Source: Sequoia sempervirens
Lineage: Eukaryota; Streptophyta; Pinopsida; Cupressales; Cupressaceae
Direction: 5' to 3'
Length of the DNA: 64,000 nt
Assembly (NCBI GenBank): GCA_007258455.2
Contig: VDFB02296605.1
Location: forward strand, 1 to 64,000
Below, piece after piece: positions 1-10,399 of the stretch. Position 1 is the first letter of the stretch. Every line of letters starts with the position of its first letter. Both the position numbers and the translations under genes were made by a program. The notes beneath the pieces were generated by a model that saw nothing but the letters and a program-made list of their open reading frames with translations, made no database searches and had not been told where the DNA came from.

Positions 1-987
1 AAATCTTAGAAATCATTGAAATATTGTCATTTTGACTTGTAGCTTCCAAATGATTCTTCTAGGGCTTGGGGGAGTTCTCTAGCATTATTAACAACTACAA
101 ATAGATATAGAGAGTGTGCATTTTAATATGAGGGGATTGATTTGAGCATTGAATAAAAGATAATTGAATAAGCTTAGTTCATAGTTTGTAAAGGCTTGAC
201 AAAGTAGTAGACAACAAATTATTGTGTACATATCTTGTACTTGTTTCATTCATTCCATCCCAAGTAGGTGATCTATTGTTGCTACTAAAGTTGTATTTCC
301 TTCTCACATTGTTTGAAAGTTATTGAGTTATTTGTATTGATTCATTTCATTTCCATCATGTCTTTAATTTTTTAACATTTATGATTTTAATATTGCAATT
401 TGTTTTTGATTAAGTAAGCAGCATTTATAGGGTTTTGTACCCTTTACACAGAGAGCCCTCAGGGCCAAAAAGAAGCTAGTTCAAAATAGGACATGAACTA
501 GAAAAAGAAGCTAGTTCAAAAGGGAGTCGATCCCTTTACAAACAGGAGCCACTAGGTCCCATTAGAACAAGGACTAGACAACCCTAGAATCTGAGGGGAC
601 TAATTTGTCTCCCAAAACCCTAAGCCATGATTTGGGGAGTCCCTTCTTTCTCTGCACAACAGACCAGGAAGGCTCGGAATCAAAGTCCACCGAGTGAGGC
701 GAGATGAGTGGATCCTCAACAACCCCACAGGCAAAGAGCCACCATGCAGCGAGGGAGTCGGCAACACAGAAGAGGAGTTAGGAGCATTCGAAGGACTAGC
801 AAAGGCGTTCATCGAGGGACAGGCAAGCTCTACCTGAACAATGATAGTAGTTCGAGGCATCAATGGTTCCATGAAAGGGATAGCAAAAATACCTAGGTGC
901 CCCTACACCAGGTACCAAGGTTGAGGAATTGAATAGTGATTGGGAGATGTATGAGTATGAGATGGAAGTGTGGAGACTTGTAGATGA
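1..987. other. No gene recognised; AT-rich repeat debris
   Basis: No reading frame here has a recognisable motif. The open frames near 600-1080 lie on both strands over each other and look like chance. The stretch 420-620 is less AT-rich than its surroundings and contains a partly repeated phrase (agaagctagttcaaaa near 471 and 508), which suggests decayed transposon sequence. No LTR pair, PBS or terminal inverted repeat could be tied to it. Confidence 0.5.
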
Positions 988-1221
988 GAAAGAAACGAGG
1001 AAGCAAAGATACAAGAAGAACACAAACAAAAACAGATTGGGAAGTTTAGAAACAGTAAATATGGATATGGAATAGACCATTGGAATGGTTTAAGTAAGCA
1101 AGATGGAAAGGAAGAATGGATAGCAGAAGCTTGGGTTAATGGAGGTATGAAGAATGAAGGAAAAGCCACACAAAATGTAGAAGGCACGAATGAGATTGCA
1201 GCAGTTGCAGAAGTTCAACAA
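988..1221 (+). other. Unrecognised open frame on a purine-rich strand
   Basis: A frame with no stop for about 78 codons, bounded by TGA at 985 and TAA at 1219. It has no obvious start and its product is rich in Glu, Lys, Gln and Asn (for example KYGYGIDHWNGLSKQDGKEE). The plus strand from about 960 to 1320 is strongly A+G-rich, which by itself depletes stops, so coding is uncertain. It may be the upstream part of the coding-like block at 1395-1862, in a different frame. No family recognised. Confidence 0.25.
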
Positions 1222-1394
1222 TAAAGATTGAAGGTGAAAGAATTTATGGAGATCCAATAGATGAAAAAGGGTTCCAAGGGAATGAAAACGAAGGCATTGT
1301 CCTTTGCAAGGGGGCAGCAGATAATAGGATTGTATTTTCCTTTTCAAATTATTTTCGTGTAGCTAGAGAGGATTCTTGTGAGTGTACAATAAAT

Positions 1395-1862
1395 ATGATG
1401 GAGCAGTATGCTAATGAAAATGTGAAACCAAATGGGGCAGTTGAGGATGCGAAGAGAGCAGTGGCAGCCTGTGATAAAGAAGTTGCAGTTGAGCTACAGG
1501 AAGAGGTCAAATTTTTAGATTTTTATGGCATTGTTTTGCATTTTGTTGATGGGTTGAATAGTGTGAAGTTTGGAAAGGCATATGGTGAGGATTATTTATA
1601 TTTTTGTGAGGATATTGGGAGTTATGATTTGTATAGAAGAACACAAAATGGGCCATTATGGAAAGGTGAATTTGTTGAAGTGGGAAGATGAGTGAATAAA
1701 GGGTATGAGTTTAAGGATATGGGAACCCCAAATTTCGATCTGGACATTTATACAAATTGGAATGTAGATAAGCAGGCAAGGAGAGTGCATTGGAGCAGTG
1801 TGTATGTTAGATTTGTATTTGGGAAAAGTATGATGATGATTATGGAAGAATAGGAAGAAGGA
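1395..1862 (+). pseudogene. Unrecognised coding-like sequence, about 155 codons with one internal TGA
   Basis: ATG at 1395 opens 98 codons to a TGA at 1689. The same frame then continues without a stop to TAG at about 1860, so the single TGA looks like a mutated codon (CGA or TGG) and not a true end. The product is mixed acidic and aromatic, with segments such as FLDFYGIVLHFVDGLNSVKF and YEFKDMGTPNFDLDIYTNW. It shows no zinc knuckle, protease, RT or integrase motif, and no signal peptide or membrane segment. No family is recognised. It could be an accessory retroelement ORF, as seen elsewhere in this window, or a host exon fragment. There is no LTR context to decide. Confidence 0.35.
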
Positions 1863-3428
1863 AATGGTGGAAGATAAGTCTTATTGCTAGCCTCATGTGC
1901 AGGAGCACATGTTTTCTTTTGTCTCCTTGGGAGTCTGACGCAAGAGCTTTGATTTTTGGTTTGATTTCATCTAGTATTTTTGTTTATGTGAATTTTTGGC
2001 TTGTGAGGTGAATAGGGGACCCAAGTTGGTGTGTTGGAAGGATTTTTAAACATTGCAAATAAACAAAATATTCAAAATGAGAGCAGTCCCACATGGATGG
2101 AAATAAGGTGGCTATGAAAGGCAGTTATAAGCAACAAAGAGGAAATGAAAGAAATGGTTAACCAAATTTTGAAACTACATGGAGAAGTTTGAGTAGCATA
2201 TGAAAATAAAATGAAATTTCAATAGGTTGAGCAAAGACACGTGGGTGAGAAAGAAAGAAGCAGTTACAAGTTGTATGAAAAATTAATTACACAAGAAAAT
2301 CAGAGGGGGGATCGACAGTCTTAGAAGAGGCAGATAATCAAGCAAAAATAAAAACAGTCAAGAGGGTTTTATCGGAGGAAAGAGGATTGACGGTTTAAGG
2401 GAAAGAGCCAGAATTGTGTTTGGAAGAGAGAGCTTGATCCAATTTGCAAGAAGGGAAAAAGGAAGGATGAATATAGCAAGATAGTATAAGAGAAGAGAAC
2501 AGAGAATGGAGGCAGGAGTTGGGAAAGAGTGTAGAACACACATATGGAAGTGTTGGCTTGCAAAATGGAGAGGGCATCGAGGAGTTCAATTTAGAGGAGT
2601 CTTAATGCCATAATCTCTATTTTCCTAACGTTGGTGTTTAGAGTAATTTGTAATTTTGTTCTATGAGTTGAGGAATGAAATTGCACATCTTGTCTCCCTT
2701 GTGTATGCAACGAGTTTTACCAATATGGGCAGCGTTTTGGACTCCATTTACTTGAATTGTTTGTTTTCTTTTATAATCTGTCTTCACTAGAGGGAAGAAA
2801 TGGTCCTGTTACTAATGCCTTTTCTGTGAATTGAGTTCTTGTACAATCTTTATTTAGGGGTCGAACCTCATTCTCTACTTATAACTATTGCTTATGGTTT
2901 GGAGCGTAGAAGTTAAAATGTGGATTGGGCACACGGGAGAGAGATTTAAGAAGGCTGCGGAGGAGACTAAGAAACGGTAGGATGAAGGAAACCAAGTGTG
3001 CAAGAAAGTGACTCATCAAGATTAAATGAAATGAAGTAAGCTTTTGAGTGTTCTTGCCTGGGCTAATGAATGACCACAATATCTTTGTTTTTCGAGTGTT
3101 CATATGAAATATATTTTAATGGAGTTCTTTGTTGCTATAGTTCTTGGCAGCAAGACAAAGTTATTTAGTTAATGGAAATTTATGTGTTAGATTGTGAGTT
3201 TTCATTTGGTGTCAAAGCATTAGGAGTCTAAGGGTTAGACTGTGTGTGTCATCAAAACCTCATGTGAGGAAGAACTCCCCCCAACATCTTACCCTTTCTC
3301 ACGCTTTGCCCTTGCCAAGTAGACATACAAATCCATCCAAATAAAGAGACAAAGGAGAGAACTAGGTATCCCCCCAAAATTAGTAGCCTATTGTGTCAAT
3401 GGTAAATGTTCAACTATGAATTTTAAGG
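1863..3428. other. No gene recognised
   Basis: Non-coding as far as can be seen. The plus strand is purine-rich between about 2080 and 2560, so the minus-strand frames there (61-64 residues, Leu/Phe/Ser-rich) are best read as compositional shadows. No LTR pair or TIR was found. Confidence 0.45.
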
Positions 3429-3681
3429 ATGATTGATGATTGCAAAACAATATCCCCCCTTAAGAAAAGCTAATAGAAAGGTGTATGCAAAAGGTCTTCT
3501 TATTCTTGAATGAAATATGAGGAAGAAAAATCAGAATGCATATCTTTAGAAGTTGATTAGATGTCACCATGTCAATGTTGAAAGATTCCAAAACCAAATT
3601 AGGAGTCTCAAGTGTAATTAAGGAAAGTGACAATCTAAAACCATGTGAAATCAAATAAAGAATAGGAAACAAAGATGAAGA

Positions 3682-3828
3682 TGTTGGTCTTGTCATTGCA
3701 CCAAAAGGTCAACCTATCAATTCCCAATACAAGCATCAGTTAAGATCCATAGGAGGCGCTTAGACCATGTCACAAACCCAAGCGTCGTGTTGGACAAGGA
3801 AGACCAAGGGACACACCATCTTGCAACA
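3682..3828 (-). repeat. LTR of the 347-bp miniature element (3' LTR in minus orientation)
   Basis: 147 bp, TG...CA ends, about 90% identical by eye to 3882-4028, with 200-bp spacing between the copies. Adjacent to the polypurine side of the internal 53 bp. Confidence 0.85.
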
Positions 3829-3881
3829 ATCCCCCCAGCACAAGCGAGGGGTTTGAACCTATGACCAACTCTGATACCAAT
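3829..3881 (-). promoter_or_regulatory. PBS and polypurine tract, the entire interior of the miniature element
   Basis: On the minus strand: two bases, then TGGTATCAGAG (initiator tRNA-Met PBS), then a segment with GGTTCAAACCC that resembles a Pol III B box or T-arm, then GCTGGGGGGAT as polypurine tract. There is no room for anything else. Confidence 0.8.
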
Positions 3882-4028
3882 TGTTGGTCTTGCCATTGCA
3901 CCAAAAGGCCAACTTCTCAATGCCTGATACAAGCATCAGTTAAGATCCATAGGAGGCGGTTAGACCATGTCACAATCCCAAGCATCATGTTGGACAAGGA
4001 AGACCAAGGGACACACCATCTTGCAACA
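3882..4028 (-). repeat. LTR of the 347-bp miniature element (5' LTR in minus orientation)
   Basis: 147 bp, TG...CA ends, next to the PBS. Followed by the duplicated target gaaga at 4029-4033. Confidence 0.85.
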
Positions 4029-4320
4029 GAAGATACAACAATTGTGATGGAACTATCATCTAAAAGAATATGAATATCCTCAATAGTGTCCTCCAAATTT
4101 TTAAGAAAAGCCTCACAAAAAGAATAGGATAGATCTATCAAGTACTCATCCCAATGAGATATATCTAGAAGACTATGATTGTCTTACCAAACTAAAGTAT
4201 TGGACATTATAGGTGAAGCAACACTAGATCAATAAAAGTAGAAGGTGATGTAGAATAGATCTCAATACATGTCATACAACAATATTGATCATCCCATGAC
4301 AATATGTCCATTCAAATTAA

Positions 4321-7300
4321 TAAGAGATAGAATATGAAGAATCAATAATAGATAGAAGTTGAAGAAGTTGAAGAATCAATTGGATCCTCTATAGGAGGAG
4401 AAGAAACATCAAAAGAAGTCCATATGTCATCGTGATGTTCAAATTCTTCTCATCTAGCAAGCTACTTAGTTGTATCATGGGAATATGTGTGAAACATCAA
4501 GGGGTAAAAGAAAATCCATAATAGGATCCTCTAGGAATGGAGGTTTATCTAGATCTCCACACATTTCCTAGATTTTGGACCAAATATCACAAGGGAAATA
4601 AATATGCTCAAAATCTCACATGGTGTCAATATGGACATAAAAGAATTAATCATCTAGCATGATCATTCTTGCCACCCCAAATATCTTTTCACAAAGAAAA
4701 AAAGAGTTTAATTCAAGAACAAAGAACTTGATTTAGGAAAACTCCCATAGAGATGTGGTGAGAGATGAAACCACCTAAAAAGTTCTATATTCCATCTCAC
4801 TGACTTATAGTTCTATCTATTCAATATGATAATAGAAGGATGAAATTATGAAATTTGCATGATTATCTCCTCAAACTATTCACACAATATGATTTGAGTA
4901 CTCCCCTTACAAAACCACACACAGACAACAAAAAAAGAGAGATAAACATAAAATGCAGAAAGAAACACTTGCTCTCTATTATCTTGATGAAGTGAAATTA
5001 CAATACTAAGAAAATAATATACTATAGCCGCACAGGCCTTCTCATTATAGAAATTTGCAAGCCAAAAACCACGATCTACACTACTAGAGCTCCCTTTTGT
5101 AACCCTTGTTCTCCCTCTTTATCCAAGAAGCGTAACTGCCTTAGAATATTCTAGAAGGTGTAACCCCATTTTGGCGCTAGAAATTCCATCATCTATTTCT
5201 TGCTCTAGAAGATTTTTTATTTTTTTATTTTATATTTATATATTTACAACTTCTCAAGGTCATAACTTTCTATATGACCATCAGATTTTCAATTGTAATA
5301 TATCGTTGGAAAGCTTGTGAAGAGCTATGCAACCATCTTTCGCCAAATCTATAAGATTGGAGATTTTGTACCCAATTTAGGGGCTCCGAAGGGCCTCAAT
5401 TATTAGTTTTAAACTTCATTGGATAAATTCCTTGGGATGAAAATTTAATATCTTCCAAACGGTACAGGATTTTGGGATTATTCTTTCACCAAAAATCTTA
5501 TTTTCAATTTCACTCCTTGGGGTCAATTTTCATGTCCATAGGAACTCAAATAAGCCAACTAACTAAAAATAGCATGTGACTATTTTTGGTTGTTTCAAAC
5601 TTCTAACTATCCTAAAGACTACATGAGTCGCCCTAGGCCCTAAAACAACTAAAGAAACTAGAAACAAAATGAAAATACAATATTTTTGGGTGATGCAAGA
5701 TTTCTCTTACACCACTGGATGCTCCTACATCACAATAGAACTATAAAATATCAATCAACAAAGCCAAATGAAACCAAAAAGATCAAACACCTCCCCCCTT
5801 GCAAAAAAAAGCAATTACACAATCATGAAATCTCCTTAAGAAAATATGGTATTGGCACTTTTTGTGACCATAATTACCACTTGCCAAATCAACAAACTAG
5901 TCTTCATATAAGAGTATTATAGATGTCGAATTTGACCAAAATGTGTAAAGTATAACTTTGAGATAGAATGTGAATAATCAAATTACACCAATGAGAAGAA
6001 TACAATAAATCATGCACCTTTTTTTAAAATTATACTAGTATTGTATGAACTGAAACAAAACTCTAATTGCTATAAAAAAAGAACAAATCAACATCACCTA
6101 TGAAAATTTAAAATTTCTATAAAAAAATAGACACCAACTTCCAAAATCATTTGAACCACTATGAAGCTCTCAAAAAATTACCCAAAAAAATCTCAAAACC
6201 TGGATTCAATATGATGAAGAACATTACCTCTACAATTTAAGTGTCAAAATCAGCATACCAATGGTAAATAGGGCAAGGGAGGGTGAAGGGTAGGAATTTA
6301 GGAGGAAGGATAATGACATCAATTAACACCAATCATGAGTTTTCCATGAACCCACCTTTGAGGGTAAAACTATTGTTTGTATGTCAAAAAGTGCCTACCA
6401 ATCAATGGAAAATTTCTTACTAATTATGTAGGCAATTTAATAAGCCAAGGGAGCTAAAGTATTATTAGTTAATGATTTTGAGGGTGGCATCACCAATATT
6501 TTAAGGGCCACCACTTGTGTTTGGCTTACAAACCCATTGAGTGGTGAGTTATGTTGTTGTCAATGGGTATTCTCCTATCATGTGGCACCCACTATGTGGG
6601 TCAAACACTTGTTGTGTAGGTCTAGAGAAAGTACAACCAATATCTTATCATAGTTTTTAGAAAAATTGTTAAATTTAAAAAAAAAAAAGATTAAATCTTA
6701 TACCTCCAATACAAATAACACCAACTACATAGAAAACTTTCCTTATGTAAGCACATAAAATATTCTTTAAATCATAAGTGACATGATACAATCTAGACAA
6801 TGGGGAGAAAAAAAAATCTAAAGGCTTTGGGTCAAGTTATTTAATTTTGACAATTTGATAAATGATTTCTTATTTTTTGAGCCCTATGGACATAATGGTA
6901 GGGTCAAAAAGTGCTCCAAAATATTAGTTATTTGCAAAATCTCCTAAGTAACTAACATGAAATCCTTCGCAAATCCAACCTCTCATTTGTCCAATTTGGA
7001 TGCAATAAAAGGAGAAAACTACTTTTTTCAAACACCCTGGTTGTAATGCTAAGCTCATATTTTCTCTAAGAATCTCCCAAAACAATTTGCAAAACAAAGC
7101 CACAAAAGTAACCCACTAAAAAATGATCTATCTTGTAAAAGAAGAGCATGCATAGAGTAGCCCTAAACACTCTCCTTCGATACAATGTAAGATTTGGCTA
7201 TAGAGATAGCCAACCAAGATCAAAAAAGATAAAGAAATGAGAAGACCATATAGAATAATACTATTATATTCAAGGATGCAATATGCAAAAGAGATACAAG

Positions 7301-7733
7301 AGATATTTAAAGATTAAAGTGCTCATACAAGAGCCATATGTGGGTATTTATAGGATACACCACCAAGAGGTGAATGTACAACCAATGTGAGATAAATGAG
7401 ACACAATCAATTATGTAAAGAACAACTACACTAAGCAATGGAAGTACAAGTTACATGATGCAAGTACAACCTACCAAAGTAATATTATCCTATTCTTGGT
7501 GCATTAAATGCAATAAAGTTATAAAAATGAAAATAATGCACCAATATATATGCTAAAAATATTGAACTCAAGGGTAATAAATCTATAATGTTGATCTCAA
7601 TTTAACTTGAATGGGTTATCTAATGCAAACAAGTGCCAACAATGGAAGGTGTGTAGCATATTTTCATTGGTTCCAAGAGAGATATAATTTTTTTCTATAT
7701 GTATATCTTGACTATAGGAGTGGTGTTGAATAA
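4321..7733. other. No gene recognised; AT-rich, probably decayed retroelement
   Basis: No motif-bearing frame was found. Short A-rich and T-rich runs are common (for example near 5220 and 6675). C-rich stretches such as cacctcccccctt at about 5790 could be reverse-oriented polypurine tracts, but no matching LTR pair could be assigned. A short plus-strand frame at 5686-5922 has no family resemblance and is not called. Confidence 0.4.
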
Positions 7734-8056
7734 AATTATTGTCATTGATGTCAAAGGTGGCCAACCCATAGGTGAAGATAAATTCAAAATTAAATTCCTT
7801 ATGAGCTGACCTCCCCTAATTGTGGTGACCTTTTGTAGTAGGTCTAAAATTAAAATAAATTAATTTTATGTTTACAAAGAGGGCCGACCCCCTTGGAGAG
7901 GTGTGTCACACCTTGGAGAGTAAAAATAAAATAAATAAATAATTATTATTGGTTGTTAGGTCTACCCCTTTTGAAGAGTCACCCCTCTTGAGTGAAGATG
8001 AATTTTGAGAGGTATAAATAAGAGGTTGTGAGATGGTTTTATAATCAATCAATTCA
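7734..8056 (+). repeat. LTR-like sequence, plus-strand copy of an inverted pair
   Basis: Begins TGTTGAATAAAATT and runs to ...AATCAATCAATTCA. A TATA-type element (tataaataagagg, about 8015) precedes the end by some 40 bp, as expected for U3-R. About 80% identical by eye to the reverse complement of 10400-10732, whose outer end abuts a polypurine tract. This establishes the family as an LTR. Unusually, it runs straight into gag-like coding sequence with no PBS. Confidence 0.6.
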
Positions 8057-8870
8057 AGGAATAACTTTGTATGGAAGATTCTTCGATAGTGATCAAGAGG
8101 ACTTTATGGTGATGGAAGTGAAGGAGGATGAAGATAAACTAAAAGAAAAAAGAGATTCAAAAGAAGAACACATCAAAGATAATGCAAAAGATGATCTTGA
8201 GAAAGAACTTTAATTTTCTTATAACAAGATCGAGAAGCTCAAGAGAAGGAATTCAAAACTAAAATCATGAATTCAAGAAGATAGTAAAGTAAAATCATCT
8301 CAAAGTCTTGAGGAATTAGAAAGAATGATCATGGATCTCAAGGTTCAAATTGATGAAGAAAAAAAAAATTAAGAAGTTGTAAGAGACCAGCTAAAGGCAA
8401 AGGAATTGGAGTGTGAGAATTTGGAGCTTGAAGTTGTTTTCTTAAGGAAGGAGTTGGAAAAATCGAATCAAAGCATGAAGCACAAAAAGAGCACTAAAAT
8501 CTTAGAAAATATCATAAACTCCCAAAGTTCACCTTTTATCAAGATAGGTCTTGATTTTGAAGAAAAATAGAAGACATTCAAAGAATGTTCATGCTCCAAG
8601 ACCAAAAAAACACCAAAGACAAATGAAGAAAAGCCCAAAAAATATGTGAAAATGCTCAAAGGCTCCATCAATGATGATAGTTCAAAGAAGAGAGAAAGTA
8701 ATACTACTCAAAAATCAACATTCCTCCAAAAGATAATAATGAAGGTTCAAGAGACCATTCCCCCCGAAGGCAAGGAAAATTAACAGGTTCCAATACTCTT
8801 TTTATGGCTATTGTTTCTTTTGCAATAAATTTGGTAACAAGAAAATAGACTGTAGAGCTTGTACAAGGAG
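8057..8870 (+). pseudogene. Ty1/copia gag, middle and C-terminal part (decayed)
   Basis: The frame reads an acidic block (SDQEDFMVMEVKEDEDKLKE), then a heptad-like coiled-coil region (8230-8480, e.g. ELECENLELEVVFLRKELEK), then a spacer and at 8812-8853 a zinc-knuckle remnant C-x2-C-x4-[N for H]-x4-C. The acidic block, coiled coil and second knuckle in this order are typical of long copia gag proteins of the SIRE type, where they follow the first zinc knuckle. Several stops interrupt it. The N-terminal half is missing upstream but appears separately at 9396-10227, so the parts are out of order. Nucleic-acid binding in the virus-like particle would have been its role. Confidence 0.6.
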
Positions 8871-9134
8871 GGATTTTGGTTTCCTAAAGAGAAACTATAA
8901 TCCATTTTCCCATTTGATGGATTACAATATCATACGCTATAAATGCATAATTTTATTCATACAACACATTCTTGTAGAAGTGACTTTTCTCAACTTCCAA
9001 AATAAAATAAAAGGGAGGATGTTCTTGACATACCAAAAGAGGAATCTATAAAAATTTGTAAAAAGGTGCTTCATACAAAGAAAAAATCCATGCTTGTAAA
9101 AGAAGCCCTACATGCATAGAATGAAGAAAATCAG

Positions 9135-9190
9135 TGGTATCAGAGCCAGGCTAGGAGACCCAAGCACCTACAATGTAGCTTAAGGGGGGG
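9135..9190 (+). promoter_or_regulatory. Minimal retroelement interior: PBS plus polypurine tract
   Basis: TGGTATCAGAGCC at 9135-9147 matches initiator tRNA-Met. Just 30 bp later TTAAGGGGGGG (9180-9190) abuts the LTR that starts at 9191. This is the same PBS-then-PPT arrangement seen in the complete miniature element at 3829-3881. The LTR expected upstream of 9135 is not recognisable, so the element is 5'-truncated or that side has diverged. Confidence 0.65.
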
Positions 9191-9329
9191 TGTTGGAAAT
9201 AAGCCGCACCTGGAATGATGATGGGACGACTAAAGAGGGGCCAATAGATCAGTTGGTAGAGAAATCTAGCAGAAAATGGAAGGTCCTAGGTTTGAGTCCT
9301 AGCTGGTTCATATGTGTTGTAGCTCAACA
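9191..9329 (+). mobile_element. 139-bp TRIM-type LTR that contains a tRNA-like sequence
   Basis: Bounded by TGTTGG and CTCAACA. A polypurine tract lies directly before it, and a PBS (TGGTATCAGAGC, 9332-9343) starts two bases after it, so both LTR borders are independently supported. Over half its length (9238-9310) folds partly as a tRNA. The nearest known analogy is the plant Cassandra TRIM family, whose LTRs carry 5S rRNA gene sequence. A tRNA-derived LTR is not something I recognise as described. Downstream lies a copia gag start (ATG 9396), so this LTR may also be the 5' LTR of a larger element. Confidence 0.65.
9238..9310 (+). other. tRNA-like sequence with A and B boxes (not a functional tRNA)
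   Basis: 73 nt with the spacing of a class I tRNA. The outer bases give six acceptor pairs (GGGCCA with TGGTTC, two being G-U). The T-arm is a perfect 5-bp stem (CTAGG/CCTAG) around a 7-nt loop. The variable loop reads AGGTC. An A-box-like TAGATCAGTTGGTAGAG (9245-9261) and a B-box-like GGTTTGAGTCC (9289-9299) are present. The D stem keeps only two pairs and the anticodon stem is largely lost, so an aminoacylatable tRNA is unlikely. It could be a decayed tRNA gene or SINE head taken into an LTR, or a Pol III promoter in use. Confidence 0.6.
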
Positions 9330-9331
9330 AG

Positions 9332-9343
9332 TGGTATCAGAGC
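9332..9343 (+). promoter_or_regulatory. Primer-binding site, initiator tRNA-Met type
   Basis: TGGTATCAGAGC, two bases after the LTR end at 9329 and 52 bp before the copia gag ATG at 9396. Confidence 0.7.
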
Positions 9344-9395
9344 AGGTTCCTTCAGAGTTAGCCTAACTACTTGAAGGTAGATCTTGGTAGCACAC

Positions 9396-10227
9396 ATGGC
9401 TGAAGGATTTGGATTTTCCTCAAATAGGGCACCACTATTTAATGGATCAAAGTATACTTTTTGGAGCATAAGGATGGGGACTTACTTGAATATGCTTGAG
9501 TATTATATTTGGTGATCTATCGAAGTTGGCTATGCTCCCCCTACAGCCCCATTAACAAATCAAGCTAAAAGGAAAGCAAGAAAGAACAATTCCAAAGCCA
9601 AAAATGCAATTTTATGTGGATTAGCCAAATCGGATTTTATGAAGGTATGCATTTCAAATAGGCTAAAGATATGTGGGATAAGTTGAAAAATATATATGAA
9701 GGAGACGACAAGGTGATGAAGGCTAAGCTTCAAACTCATAGAAGACAATTTGAGTGTTTAAAAATTAAGGATGAAGAGGATATTGTTGCCTATTTGCTTC
9801 ATGTGGATGAAATCGTCAACACTGTCTATGGACTTGGAGAAAAGGTTGAGGAGAAAAAAAATGTGTAAAAGGTTTTGAGATCTCTTCTAATGAGATTTGA
9901 TGCAAAAAATAAATTACATCGAAGAGATAAAGGATATAGACACTTTGAGGAAGATGAGTTGCATGGGATCCTCAAGCATACAAAATAAGGATGGAGAAGG
10001 AGAAGCTATCAAAATGAGAAGTCACTTTCAAAGCATCCAAGAAGATGAAGAATAAAGGACATATATCAAGTTAAAGTTCAAGTGATGAAGTGCATCTTAT
10101 AAGAAATTACAAGAAAGGATATGAAAAACATAAAAGTATGTTTACTCTTAAATGTTTCAATTTTGGTAGAATAGGTCATTTTGCTTCTAAATGTCCACAA
10201 GACAAAAGTGAAGTTGTTTCCTCTTAA
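9396..10227 (+). pseudogene. Ty1/copia gag, N-terminal half to first zinc knuckle (decayed)
   Basis: ATG at 9396 starts MAEGFGFSSNRAPLFNGSKY and continues with FWSIRMGTYLN, the usual opening of plant copia gag (UBN2-type). A TGA follows within 50 codons. A frameshift near 9650 leads into WDKLKNIYEGDDKV and the well-conserved helical region to 9865 (LQTHRRQFECLKIKDEEDI, VDEIVNTVYGLGEKVEE). A knuckle at 10153-10194 reads C-F-N-F-x4-H-x4-C, with the second Cys replaced by Phe. The sequence then stops matching at about 10228, where an oppositely oriented piece of the gag middle region begins. It would have formed the capsid of the particle. Confidence 0.7.
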
Positions 10228-10399
10228 TCTTGTTATAGGAAAATTCAAGTTCTTTCTCAAGATCATCTTCTGCATTATATTTGATGTGTTCTTTTGAATC
10301 TCCTTCTTTTCTTTTATCATCATCCTCCTTTACATCCATCACCATAAAGAGTATGTCCTCTTGATCATTACTAGGGAAGATTTCATACAAAATATTCCT
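10228..10399 (-). pseudogene. Ty1/copia gag middle fragment, inverted relative to its neighbour
   Basis: On the minus strand it reads LYEIFPSNDQEDILFMVMDV and continues through an acidic stretch to DDLEKELEFSYNKI, closely matching the plus-strand fragment that begins at 8057. It is fused on its 3' side, head to head, with the plus-strand gag at 10227 and on its 5' side with the LTR-like 10400-10732. Confidence 0.6.

Larger units (their letters stand above)
3682..4028 (-). mobile_element. Complete 347-bp miniature LTR retrotransposon (SMART/TRIM-like)
   Basis: Two 147-bp direct repeats (3682-3828 and 3882-4028) begin TGTTGG and end GCAACA and are separated by only 53 bp. On the minus strand that interior starts with a primer-binding site matching the 3' end of initiator tRNA-Met (TGGTATCAGAG) and ends with a purine run (GCTGGGGGGAT) directly before the next LTR, i.e. 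a polypurine tract. The element is flanked by a perfect 5-bp duplication, gaaga, at 3677-3681 and 4029-4033. All cis parts of an LTR element are present with no coding capacity, so movement must have relied on proteins from another element. Its LTRs are homologous to the 156-bp LTRs at 12378 and 14249. Confidence 0.88.
3429..4320 (-). pseudogene. Relic of a copia-derived acidic ORF, split by a miniature LTR element
   Basis: Read on the minus strand, 4141-4030 encodes a phrase (NLEDTIEDIHILL then DDSS) that matches SDLEDTIDCIHLL and DDSS in the 251-codon ORF at 13354-14109. On the far side of the inserted element, 3696-3460 contains FNIDMVTSNQ, comparable with the SDIDMETLEH tail of that ORF. 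Both loci are followed by a similar C-rich stretch (ccccccttaag at about 3455; ctccccttagg at about 13300). The two loci therefore descend from one retroelement ORF family. This copy has many stops and frameshifts and is interrupted at 3682-4028. Its upstream half is too decayed to delimit. Confidence 0.5.

Noticed and set aside
600..1187. Three overlapping minus-strand frames of 90-94 residues
   Set aside because: Leu/Phe/Ser/Tyr-rich readings opposite a purine-rich strand, in several frames at once. Compositional shadows.
3207..3218. PBS-like TGGTGTCAAAGC
   Set aside because: No LTR end before it and no matching LTR or polypurine tract nearby. Two changes from the usual site.
9238..9310. 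Functional tRNA gene
   Set aside because: Anticodon stem and half of the D stem do not pair. Kept only as a tRNA-like sequence within an LTR.
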